Below are positions 1-10,070 of a stretch of 64,000 nt of DNA, one piece after another. The stretch's first letter is position 1, and every line of letters begins with the position of its first letter. The notes under the pieces were generated by a model, which worked only from the letters and a program-made list of their open reading frames with translations, searched no databases and had not been told where the DNA came from. The DNA lies in contig NC_057800.1 in NCBI RefSeq assembly GCF_018294505.1, positions 177,552,113 through 177,616,112 on the forward strand, read 5' to 3'. Position numbers and translations under genes: made by a program. The DNA comes from Triticum aestivum (taxonomy: Eukaryota; Streptophyta; Magnoliopsida; Poales; Poaceae).

Positions 1-324
1 CACAAAGCCTAGGGGCGCATCCCTCGGGGTGTGCCCCTAGGGCTTGTGGCCTTCTCGCGGGTCTTCTGGCCTCCTCCGGAAGCTTCCTAGGTGTCTTGTT
101 GTCCAAGAAAAATCATCAAAAAGTTTGGTTCCGTTTGGACTCCATTTGGTATTGATTTTCTGTAGAAGACAAAAACACGGAAAAAACAGCAATTGGCGCT
201 TGGCACTAGGTAAATAGGTTAGTCCCAAAAATAATATAAAATAACATATTAATGCATATAAAACATTTATAAAAGATATTATAATGGAACGATAAAAAAT
301 TATAGATATGTTGGAGACATATCA
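1..324 (-). mobile_element. Truncated gypsy LTR, start of LTR at 324
   Basis: Read on the minus strand this begins TGATATGTCTCCAACATATC at position 324, a variant of the TGATACGTCTCC start seen in other gypsy LTRs of this window. The conserved block 'gttagtcccaaaaataata' follows, and then a GC-rich stretch near 1-60. It resembles the LTR at 45618-46053 more than the one at 61680. The rest of the LTR lies left of the window, so no target duplication can be checked. Confidence 0.75.
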
Positions 325-933
325 GGTTTCAATCATATTAATTGATTTTACTTTGTCTACATTATGTCATCATGCTCCAAGCATTACTTTGTTTGTTATG
401 AACTTAATACCTCAGCTAGATAGTGGTCGATGGATGGAGTAATAGTAGTAGATTTAGTAAGATTAAAAGTCTACTTGTTATGGACGTAATTCCTATATAT
501 TGATCATGCCATGAATATCGTCATAACTATGTGGTTTTTCTATTAGTTGCCCAACAGTGATGTATTTACCCACTGTACTATGTTCATGAGAGAGATGCCT
601 CTAGTGAATGCTATGGCCCTGGGTCCATTCACTTTATATTTAATAAAACACTAAAAATACTTGCTACAACTTATTTACTTTTATTTTCTCTTTCTATTAT
701 CTATCTATCATTATCAAATTTAATTCTTGCAATTAACAAGTACAAGGGGATTGAAAACTCTCTTACTCGCGTTGGCTGCAAGTACTTTCTTTGTGTGTGA
801 AGTTACTGCTATGAGGAGTTTGTGTGACGTCCCCTACTGGTTCAATAAACCTTGGTTCTTAACTAAGGGAAATTCTACTACTATACTACATCACTCTTCC
901 TCTTTCGGGAAATCCAACGCCTATCACAAGTAG
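325..933 (+). mobile_element. 3' part of a gypsy LTR, plus strand
   Basis: This aligns by eye with the last ~640 bp of the LTR at 61680-63279. Shared blocks are 'ggtcgatg-atggagtaatagtagtagat' near 425-455, the 'ctagtgaa-gctatggccc-gggtcc' block near 600-630 and the 'gaaa-ccaacgc' end near 910-925. It is strongly diverged, so it is old. It abuts the opposite-strand LTR at 324/325, which probably inserted into it. After about 933 the similarity stops. Confidence 0.6.
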
Positions 934-3168
934 CGGCGGCACGTGGGCCTACCACGTGGAGGCCTTGTGGGCTCCACCTGGCCCATCTTCTAGCTTGTGG
1001 CTCCATATCTTCGGGAAAAAACAGTAAAAATTTCTAGCCTTTTGGAGCGCTGGAAAAAAATACTTTTTCTTTTGTCCTTTGTTTTGCAATATGGGAGTGT
1101 GAGTTTAGAGTAGGGAGTTGTCTTCATATTAAACCTGGGATGAGTCATTTTATTTCCAATCCTTTGTTTGGCTCATAATAGGAATTATGTATGCGGATTT
1201 GAGAAGAAATTGTATTCCCTTGTTTAGTTCTTGGGAACTGACGAGGGACTAGACAAGAAAAGATAATGTAAGCTTTGATGAAGGGTTGGGATGGACTAAC
1301 TAAAACAATTCTCTTCCAACTCCCACCCCTCTTCCCTATTAATAAAATGGTGGGAGTTGAAGTTTCAAGTATACTTCCTTTTGAATTCCCAATCCCCTAA
1401 CCAAACAATAGATTTGAAGTCTCATACCCCTTCAATTTTCATTCCTTAACTTTAATTAGCCCCAACAAAGCATGATGTAACGCGTAACCATTCCGGCTCT
1501 GACAAGCATAAAGGGTCTCCACCGCGGATCCGACCCCCTAACTCTTTTTTTAACAAAGACACAAAAGGGCAACTTAAATCTGATTAATATTGAGAAAAAC
1601 AAAAATAAAACACTTGAAAAAATTGTTGACTACAGTCGAGCGTCAATCGCCCCCAATGATCGACACGTGTCCCACATGGGCCTCTCGCACCGCTCCATCC
1701 ATTTTATCCTTATCTCAAGCTGCGGTAACGACACCCTTTCTTCCCGGCCGCCAACCCTCATGTCTCTCTATCTTACTTTGCTCACCTCAGATCTCGCCCT
1801 CTATTGCATTTTGAAGGATGATCCTAATTGTGTGGTACAAATGTATTTGAAATAGATGGAAGCAGCAGCCCACAACACTGTTGGACCAGACTACACATAG
1901 TGCGCGATTTTCAGACGAAATCTGATGACCAGGAACTCCCAGATCACGAAAACAAACACCCGAAAATGCAAATTTGCTGCGAGGGCAGGGATTATGTGCG
2001 GTTATACTGTCATTAATTTCTCACTGAGGATGAAATTTATTTTGATCTCCCCTTTCTTTGATGAATGACATTGAGAAGTTACTTTGTTGAAGGGAGAAGT
2101 TACCTTCTCCTAGATATTAGGATACCAATGATAGGATTAAGAAGTGATGTGAGCCTGACAAAGCTTGACTTGTTTGCTGGGTGTCCGCCTTAATTTTCTT
2201 TTATTCATTGGTGCATCCATATAATGTTGATGAAGTATTTATATTTTATCTTAGTTTTGGGTCATTAAGTTTTAGCATGGTTTTACCTAGTATCTCAGAA
2301 CAGTTTAAATGATATTATCTTGTTACAAATTACAAAATAAAGTATATTTTTTCTCTCGAAACCGAGGCATAAGACTTGACTCATCGATTAATTAAGGGGG
2401 AAATAGAGTTTTTTTGCAGGTAGGGGGTTATAGAGTTGATGTTACAATAGAATGCAAAAAAGCATAAGAGAGAATTCAAAAGGAGGTCAATACTCTTTTA
2501 TTTGTGTTTGAAAGTTGTCACTCTGATATCTCTTTAGGCTCTTGTATTAAACACACGACTCCAACAAGCTCGCGGTTCCAAATTAATATGCCCTCCCATT
2601 TGGCTTATTAAACTTGATGTGGCTATTTCGTCGACGCCCCTCTCCATGGAACGTATCCGGTGCAACGTTGAATTTGGTGCTACCGATGTGTCGATCTCCG
2701 TATCTCACTATGAAAATTGAAAATTTATGAAATTTTGTGATGGTGTAAGTATGACACATATCTACCATAGATAAAAAATTTAGATTCAAATTCAACATAC
2801 ATAGTTAGAAACAAAAAAGACAAATCATGTTGTGAACAGTACCTAATGCAACCCGGGCCTTGAAATTTGGCCCATTTTCTATATCATCGGTAAATTTTTG
2901 TTTTTTCTTTTCTAATGCCGTGTTTTCAATTTGGATCTCAAATTTTGTAGTATGACAGATTCTTGTTGCTAGTACAACATACTTTTTTCAGAATTTTTTG
3001 ACATTCATAAATTGGATTTTATTAACTTGGTACACAAGTAGCACAAGATGGCTAGGTGCACTAGATATTCCCCCTCCCCTCTCCATAGGTGATTCGGAGA
3101 ATTAAGACTACACGAGTTCTTACCCATGGCAAAAATAGATCAACTTCTTTGTTGTTGCATTTATAATT
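934..3168. other. Unassigned AT-rich intergenic DNA, no gene recognised
   Basis: No ORF longer than about 75 codons and no recognisable protein motif occurs here. A possible decayed MITE lies near 1150-1420, where 'ccaatcctttgtttggct' is matched in inverted form by 'aaccaaacaatagatt'. A G-box-like CACGTGTC sits near 1665, but no transcript is evident beside it. The segment is probably a patchwork of old repeats that I cannot name. Confidence 0.5.
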
Positions 3169-5102
3169 ACTAGCAAATATGCCCGTGCGTTGCAATGGGT
3201 GAAAAACTATTATCCCCGCATGGCTGCATCCTCCAACTAAATGAATATGTTGTCCAAGACTGAAGAATAGTTATGGAGATGTAGTAGAGATACTTTTTTT
3301 TGAAATTATATGCTAAAATTAGATAAGGACTTTTAAAAGGCAACTAAGACTAAAATGGCTACTCCCTTCATTTATAAATAAATATGTCTTTTTAAAGAGT
3401 TTAATATAGACTACATACAGACATATACAGACATATTTTAGAGTGTAGATTTGTTCATTTTGCTCCGTATGTAGTCCATATTTAAATCTGTAAAAAAGAC
3501 TTATATTTAGGAACGGAGGGAGTACATGTTAACATGGCCTAATTTTATAAAAGCATACACGGTAGTCATTTTTGTCCAATAAAGGAAGCCTCTATACACT
3601 GCAAGTATCTAAGTCATTGTCCCCAAGCTTGATATCCCTCTAGCCTTAAAGTACATCTCCAACAAATAAACAAATTAAAATTAATCGATCTCACATATGA
3701 GAAAAGCGTTGTAGTTGGTTATGTTTGTTAATGGATCGATTAGAAGCAATCCGATCCAATACAGTCGAACAATACAATATGATGAGTCCCCCTGAGACGC
3801 CTCCCTCTCTGTCTTGCTCCTCTAACCTGCTGGCAGCCATTGACCTCTGTCTGCTGCTCGCCTGCTGCGGCGGCAGCACATCCGCCTCGCTGCATCACCG
3901 GCAGCCGCCGGAGCATCCGTCCGGACACCAATCCCTCCTTTTGCCCTCTGCTTGTTTGATTTCCACGGCTGGGACTGTTTGATGGAAGAACGATATAAGA
4001 ACGAATCGTTGATCGATGCTGCATGCTGCTCCCAAATCGATATATAAGGAAGGCACGACGCAGGCCTAGCGGCCTATGCAGGGAATCACCGAAAAATTGA
4101 TAAACTTCAGCCCTACACAGATGAAAGAAATAGTTTTGTGGGCAAATTAGTCAACTTGTCATTGAATTATAGTTGGCGATCATTTAGACTAGGTTAAAAA
4201 AGTATAGTCCCCTTTTGTAGTTGAAATGTGTCGAAAATGTGATGGTTTTAGTCAGGTTTAAATCGAAATCATCAGATTTGCATGAACATTCTCTGGTTTG
4301 TACAAACCCTGTTTGAAATGTACGCAGACACGGTAGGATGTCCTTCTCCGGTATCACTATCCGCGGATGCGTCCGCAAACAAGCACCATATCCGGTTTAG
4401 GCAATGGCGATTCTAGTAGACAAGCTGAAGCCTGCCCTCCAAATTTGTTTGTACTATTTCTATTACTTTAGACCTAACCCACTAACTTAACTCTCAGACC
4501 CATCTACACATGCACAACTCCAATGCGCATACATAAAAAATGATCACTTTCAAGAGAGTCAAACACAGATAGCTAACTTGCCTAGTATCTTACTGTTTGT
4601 CACATGAGAGAAACTATTCGTATTTCTCCTTACAACGTGTGTTCAGTGGGTCTTCTTATCCTGCTTGAACTGTATATTTTTTTAAAGAAACCTAAAGCTT
4701 TTCAATATATGCTATATGTGCTTTGTTGTAATCTAAAGAAATTAGAGCTTATATGGACAACATGATTAGGAGATAATGACTATTTTGCTAGATAGGTCCA
4801 ATATTTTGGTTAAAAAATTATATCTTTGAAAAAAATCCCAAACAATTTCATTAAATAGTACATGTTCCCGTTGCGATCTGAGTTTTTTTAGCTTAGTTGG
4901 TCCACATGGTTAGGAGATAATGACTATCTTGATAAACATATTCAAATTTTGGACAAAAAGCATTTAGTTTTCTTGCTGTTAACTTTGAGCCCACCCTTCA
5001 TTTCTTTCTTGATTCGCTATTGGTTTTAGGTGCCCGCGTTAGAGATGCAATTATGTGCTTCTCCACGTTGCTTCGTTGCAAAGCACAAGTATCTCTTTTT
5101 AG
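3169..5102. mobile_element. Candidate degenerate terminal-inverted-repeat element
   Basis: The left end (actagcaaatatgcccgtgc, followed by gttgcaa) and the reverse complement of the right end (positions 5076-5102) agree at roughly 18 of 27 positions around a shared 'ttgcaa-gcac' core. This is the pattern expected of old terminal inverted repeats about 1.9 kb apart. The interior has a Stowaway MITE at 3362-3522 and a GC-rich patch near 3780-3960, but no transposase. No target duplication is visible. The superfamily is unknown and the pairing of the ends is my inference. Confidence 0.35.
3362..3522. mobile_element. Stowaway (Tc1/Mariner) MITE, Thalos-like
   Basis: This is a 161-bp element. One end is ctcccttcatttataaata and the other reads, on the minus strand, CTCCCTCCGTTCCTAAATAT, the hallmark Stowaway terminus. 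It is flanked by TA at 3360-3361 and 3523-3524, the expected target duplication. It is non-coding and would be moved by a mariner transposase supplied elsewhere. The internal 'ttttgctccgtatgtagtc' block matches the Triticeae Thalos family as I remember it. Confidence 0.9.
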
Positions 5103-5927
5103 AACATAGTTTATGTACTAAATTAGGATGGAGATTGGTCTATTGTTGCTTGTGTGGTGTCCCTTCCTAGTCCTTACTATTAGATTTCTCTTCATGCTTT
5201 CACATCATTTTAATTATTGGCAGCCGTCAGATTGAAAATTGTGGCATCCTCAAGTCATGCATGTAACACAAACTATAATTTTGTATTATTATATCCATGT
5301 AAACCATCTCACTCATCAAGTCATGCATGTCCTTTTTTTTTAAAGGAAATCAAGTTATGCATGTCAGTCACAAGCTAGATTTTTTGTGTTTATTTTGTAT
5401 GTTCACGGCGATATATATATGTTGAATGCTCAGGATAAAAATAGATACTTCGTACTTCACTTTTTTGTAAGGATGGTGTCACGTTAAGTTTGATTTAAGT
5501 ATTTTTATGTTTTTTGGCAGGAAAAATATTTGTTATATTTTTATGCACCATTTTGCCACTTACGCAAACCGAGAACACTCTTGTATATGTTTGTCTATTA
5601 CAAATTTAGTTGTTTTTAAATACCTGCATGAGGCATCATCTAGTTCTAGGGGGGGCAGCGATGCAAAGAAGTGGGTGAATGTGATAGATTCAATTGAAGA
5701 AGTGAGCATTGACAATGAAGAAATTGAAAGACCCACAAAAAAATAGAAAGACCCAAAAAAAAAGACAATGAAGAAATTGAAGCTGGACCAGGCGTATATA
5801 AAACAAAATAAACAGGATGACTTGTGCTGACTGCTGAGACGTCTGGTCGGTTGGGAATCACGGTCCAGACCGTAAGTCCTGAGTGATAGGGAAAAATATT
5901 GAATTTTGATGAAAACATACAAATATA
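5103..5927. other. Intergenic DNA without recognisable gene
   Basis: AT-rich sequence with short A-rich runs (for example near 5735-5765). Overlapping ORFs of 60-127 codons occur on both strands near 5507-5943 but show no protein motif and are frame shadows of each other. I see no repeat boundary here. Confidence 0.45.
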
Positions 5928-5957
5928 ACACACACACACACACACAGATATATATAT
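5928..5957. repeat. (AC)n-(AT)n microsatellite
   Basis: A compound dinucleotide tract of about nine AC units is followed by about five AT units, directly visible in the sequence. It is likely to be length-polymorphic. Confidence 0.95.
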
Positions 5958-5989
5958 TTCAGAAAATTTTCAACCTATCCATTCTTAAT

Positions 5990-6386
5990 CCTGGCAATAC
6001 AAAAATACCAGAGGTAATAAAAATTACAACCGAGTCTGTGGACCACCTAGCGATGACTGAAAGCACCGGAGCGAGCCGAAGGTGCGCTGCGTCATTGCGC
6101 CTTCCTCGCTGAAGCCGGACAAACCTTATTGTAATAGACAGTCGGGAATCCTCGTGCTAAGACCCCATAGAACCAACGCGCCAGAGCAACAAACATCACC
6201 GGTGCTCACACAAAGACGAATGAAAACTGGATCCAAAAGGATAACGACTCCGACCGAATCCTCCGAGATCTAACGGAGACACATCTCAACACGCCCTCCA
6301 ACGAAGCTAGACACACCATAGAATGTGGAAGACACTATTCCTATAGGGGGACATTGTCGCTGTCGCACAGCCCCAACAAAGACGCG
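5990..6386. repeat. Probable interspersed-repeat fragment of unknown class
   Basis: A moderately GC-rich non-coding block runs from 'aaaattacaaccgagtctgtggac' through 'gacagtcgggaatcctcg' to 'cacgccctccaacgaagc'. I associate these phrases with a repeat common in Triticeae genomic DNA (possibly a LINE or other transposon end), but I cannot name it securely and see no boundary or target duplication. Two ORFs of 63-68 codons here show no motif. Confidence 0.3.
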
Positions 6387-6682
6387 GGCCTTCTTTGGTT
6401 TAGAGGAATTTCATAGGATATGATTTCTATAGGAAAAATTCTTTTAAAGCCATTTGATTTGTAGGAATGAAATTCTATTCCTATGAAGGAATTCTTCCTA
6501 TCCTCTATATTTCATAGGAAAATAAACATTAGTCTAGACTTAATGAAAAAGATTCTATGATGTGAATCAAAGGATATCTTCTTTCCTATTCCTACTCATG
6601 AAATTTGAAAATACATGTCATCTCATTTCCTATGACTTTTCTATTCCTACGATTTTTCTACCCTATAAAACCAAAGGAGGTC
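6387..6682. mobile_element. MITE with ~20-bp terminal inverted repeats
   Basis: The left end is ggccttctttggttta. The right end on the minus strand is gacctcctttggtttta, matching at about 14 of the first 16 positions. The 296-bp interior is AT-rich and repeats the words 'cataggaa' and 'ctattcct' in both orientations, so the whole element can fold back. It is non-coding. I could not find a clean target duplication, so the superfamily (Harbinger, hAT or Mutator) is undecided. Confidence 0.65.
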
Positions 6683-7369
6683 GTACTAAAGGACGAGAAA
6701 GGGGGTCCCTCCCGTTGGCAGTTGCCGAGGTCCTCCGCACCTCCATGGCCCAAAGGCCGTCGGAGATGAGACGGACCGGTGACTGCGCCGACAGAGAAGT
6801 GGAAAGTTTTTCTTGCAAGAGAGATGTACAAATAATATTTGAACCCATATTACTTCCTTGGAGGTCGTCGTCTTTGATTATGCACTATACCCAGCCGCTT
6901 TGCCTAGTAATCATGTGTGGAGTTGAGATAAAGACTGGACGCATGGCGCACGCGCACGTACCCAGCGCCAGCCAGCGGCAACGTACGGTAGGTGAGCACT
7001 CGCCGTCCACTGACCCTCGTGAGCATGATGCGTGCTCGCTCGCTCGCGCGTCACCCGTAACTGACTGACGTGCGTGCATGCCAAATAGCCATCTACGTCG
7101 GACATCCATCCGTCCGGGTCTTGTTTTCTCCCCGCCGGTCGCCGGTCGGTCACTCCATGCCGTCACACTCCGTGGACGCATTCGCCGATGACGTGCACGT
7201 CAGCGTCGATGACCAGAAAGGAAACTAGTGTATTACTTGCTGTCTTGGGCGACCCGATTAATTTGCCCGTATGGAACGGCCATACCAGCTGGCGTCGTTT
7301 TAATTAGGGTATACGCTGACATTTACTGATTTTCTACCATTCCTCGGTGTTCCAGTTGATTTTGTGTGG
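6683..7369. other. GC-rich non-repetitive-looking stretch, no gene called
   Basis: This region differs from its neighbours. It has many CG dinucleotides near 6940-7200 and repeated gctcgctcg and ACGT cores (gcacgtca, gacgtgcg). ORFs of 60-168 codons overlap in several frames, which GC-rich DNA produces by chance, and none has a recognisable domain. It could be a relic promoter or first-exon region or an unrecognised repeat. It ends at the TAA duplication of the Harbinger-like element. Confidence 0.3.
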
Positions 7370-7610
7370 TAAGAGCATGTACAAACGGATACATCAAATC
7401 CGACCACTCAAACGTCTGCGTACGCGTCTGGATGCATTCGCGGACAGTGATCAGTCAGGTCTCGAATAATCTCTTTCACAATTGGATACCTCATTTAAAA
7501 AACTTCAAACCTATACAATTATATGCAACGTGAAACCTAATCTAAGTGGAGCTCATCTAGCTCCGCTATGCCCATGTCCGGCGGCTGGTTGCGCCCCTCG
7601 AAGTGTTACT

Positions 7611-8235
7611 CTAGTCATCGGTGAGGTAGACTAGGACATGGGACACACACCGGCTCGCGGGACTCGAGGCGCCGCCGTCTCCCATGTCCTGCTCTTTCTC
7701 GTCAGAGTCCGGAGCCTTGACGGTGTCGGTCGATGTGAGGTCGACGCCGGATCCGTCATGGTCAGAGGCCATGTCCACCACGACGCGGTTGCGGCGTCCG
7801 GGATTATAAGACATCCGTTGAGGTGCCAGAGAGTGCGACCCCGCCTCAGCAACGTCTGTCGCTTCGCTGATGTGGCCTCCCGCGCCCTATGCCTCGCATA
7901 GTGAGCATGTCGTGCCATACACTTAGCGGACTGGCCACGGATAGCCTCGTCGTCGGCACGCCAACGAAGGGGAAATGTGTCTGCCACGACATTCAGACAC
8001 CAGACAGAGCGCACAGCCTCCGAGGAGGTAGCAACGACCTGCCTCGCGTCGGATCCACGCACCATTTGGGCGGACGCGATGGATTCGCGGCAGATCGAGT
8101 CCGACCGCTGCCGGGCATTCTCCTCGCAGGCGCGGCGGAGCGCAATGCGGACGACCATCTCCTCCTCGGTCCCGACTGAGATGAGGTCCCAGTTCGCGGA
8201 TCGGCTGACGGAGGACTCCGGTCCGTTGCCGCCAT
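7611..8235 (-). pseudogene. Broken arginine-rich ORF inside the Harbinger-like element
   Basis: On the minus strand a start at 8235 (MAATDRSPPSADPRT) leads into a reading frame that passes through three pieces: an N-terminal part, an Arg/Ala-rich middle (ALRRACEENARQRSDSICRE, then WRADDEAIRGQSAKCMARHA) and an acidic C-terminal part (MSYNPGRRNRVVVDMASDHD) ending near 7611. At least two frameshifts are needed to join them, so it is not a working gene. The charged middle would be helical. I do not recognise a family. It may be the accessory ORF of a Harbinger-like element or a captured host fragment. The plus-strand ORFs across the same bases are shadows. Confidence 0.4.
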
Positions 8236-8377
8236 GCCGGAGAAGGCAGGAGATTATATGTGGAGGGGAAGTGGAGTGGAGTGGTTAGGATTTAGTCCAC
8301 ACAGCAGATGGGGAAGATTATATGTGCGGTCGGGATGGGCCAGCGTGGGTCGGTTCCGACGTGGCGGACGCGCTCGG

Positions 8378-9913
8378 TGATACGTCTCCGTTGTATCTAT
8401 AATTGTTGATTGTTACATGTCAATATTATACAACTTTCACATACTTTTGGCAATAATTTATATGATTTATTTGACTAATATATTGATCCAGAGCCCAGTG
8501 CCAATTCCTATTTGTTGCATGTTTTTTTGTTTCACATAATATACATATTAAATGAAGTGCAAACACGATAAAATTTTGCGAAGAATTATTTTGGAATATA
8601 TGTGATTTTTGGGAATCAAAATCAACGCGAAACGATACCTGAGGGCCCCACAAGCTCGAGGGGCACGCCCCCTACCCTGGGCACGGCCAGCAGGCTTGCG
8701 GGGCCCTTGTAAGGTAGTTGGTGCCCTTCTTTCGCCGCAAGAAAGATAATATCTGAAAGAAAATCTCTTTAAAATTTCAGCCCAATCGGAGTTACGGATC
8801 TCCGGGAATTTAAGAAACGGCGAAAGTCTAGAAACAGGGGTTGCAAAACAAAAGAGAAACAGAGAGATAGATCCAATCTCAGAGGGGCTCCCGGACCTCC
8901 GCCACCATGGAGGCCATGGACCAGAGGGGAAACCCTCCTCCTATCTAGGTGGAGGTCAAGGAAGAAGAAGAATAATAATAAGGAGGAGGGGGTCTCTCTC
9001 CCCCTCTCTCTCGGTGGCCCCGGAGTGCTGTCGGAGCAAGGGTCGTGACGACGATCTACACCAACAACCTCGCTACCGTCAACACCAACTCTCCCCCCTC
9101 TATGCAGCAGTGTAACACCTCTTATACCCGTTGTAATCTCTACTTAAACATGGTGCTCAACGCTATATATTATTATCCAATGATATGTGGCTATCCTATG
9201 ATGGTTGAGCATATCCGTTTTGTCCTATGGGTTGATTGATGATCATGATTGGTTTGAGTTGTATATTTTATTATTGGTGTTATCCTATGGTGCTCTACAT
9301 GTCACGCAAGCGTGCGGGATCCCCGTTGTAGGGTGTTGCAATATGTTCATGATTCGCTTATGGTGGGTGGCGTGAGTAATAGAAGCACAAACCCGAGTAA
9401 GTGGGTTGTTGCGTATGGGAGTAAAGAGGACTTGATAGTTAATGTTATAGTTGGGGTTTACCTTAGTGATCTTTGGTAGTTGCGGATGCTTGCTAGAGTT
9501 CTAATCATAAGTGCATATGATTCAGGTAGAGAAAGTATGTTAGCTCATGCCTCTCCCTCATATAAAATTACAATAATGATTACTGGTCTAGTTATCGATT
9601 GCCTAGGGACAAATGACTTTCTTCTGAAAAAAAGCTCTCTACTAATACTAACTTATTTTTTTCTTTATATAAGTAGCCCCTAGCTTTTATTTACGCGTTC
9701 TTTATCATCTTGCAAACCTATCCCTTTACACCTACAAAGTACTTCTAGTTTCATACTTGTTCTAGGTAAAGTGAACGTTAAGTGTGCGTGGAGTTTATCG
9801 ATGGTCGATAGAACTTTAGAGAATATTTGTTTTACCTTTAGCTTCTTGTTGGGTTCGACACTCTTACTTATCGAGAAAGGCTACAATTGATCCCCTATAC
9901 TTGTGGGTTATCA
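8378..9913 (+). mobile_element. Solo gypsy LTR (TGATACG...TTATCA)
   Basis: A 1,536-bp LTR starts TGATACGTCTCCGTTGTATC and ends ACTTGTGGGTTATCA, with a perfect 5-bp duplication ctcgg at 8373-8377 and 9914-9918. No internal domain is present, so this is a solo LTR left by recombination between the two LTRs of a former element. The end region (gttgggttcgacactctta) is typical of Sabrina/WHAM-like Triticeae gypsy LTRs as I remember them. It sits inside the Harbinger-like element and is therefore younger than it. Confidence 0.9.
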
Positions 9914-10070
9914 CTCGGTCATGCCCGGGTCTCCTCTTATACGCCTAAATTTCGGCTGGATATGAGGGGTGCTGGTCATCTCGGGCGTTTAAGGCCAGTT
10001 TGAAGCGCCTGTCTGCCCTCTACCCGGGCATTTCAGGGCAGTTTGAGGCACCCGACTGAAGATGCTCTAA

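Larger units (their letters stand above)
7373..10067. mobile_element. Non-autonomous PIF/Harbinger-like DNA transposon
   Basis: The element is bounded by TAA at 7370-7372 and 10068-10070, the target duplication of PIF/Harbinger transposons. The left terminus starts gagcatgtacaaacgg and the right terminus on the minus strand starts gagcatcttcagtcgg. Both termini go on with 'ctcaaa' and CG-rich words, as diverged terminal inverted repeats do. Without the solo LTR inserted at 8378-9913 the element is about 1.15 kb. It contains a decayed minus-strand ORF (7611-8235) and no recognisable transposase, so mobility would have needed proteins from another copy. Confidence 0.65.

Noticed and set aside
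3690..4024. Overlapping ORFs of 62-94 codons on both strands in a GC-rich patch
   Set aside because: Three frames are open over the same bases, composition explains this, and no motif or splice context supports a gene.
5507..5945. ORFs up to 127 codons on both strands
   Set aside because: They overlap each other, are low-complexity (runs of Phe/Ser or Glu/Lys) and lack any domain.
6562..7181. 168-codon plus-strand ORF with antisense ORFs
   Set aside because: It begins inside the MITE at 6387-6682 and runs into the GC-rich stretch; no recognisable protein.
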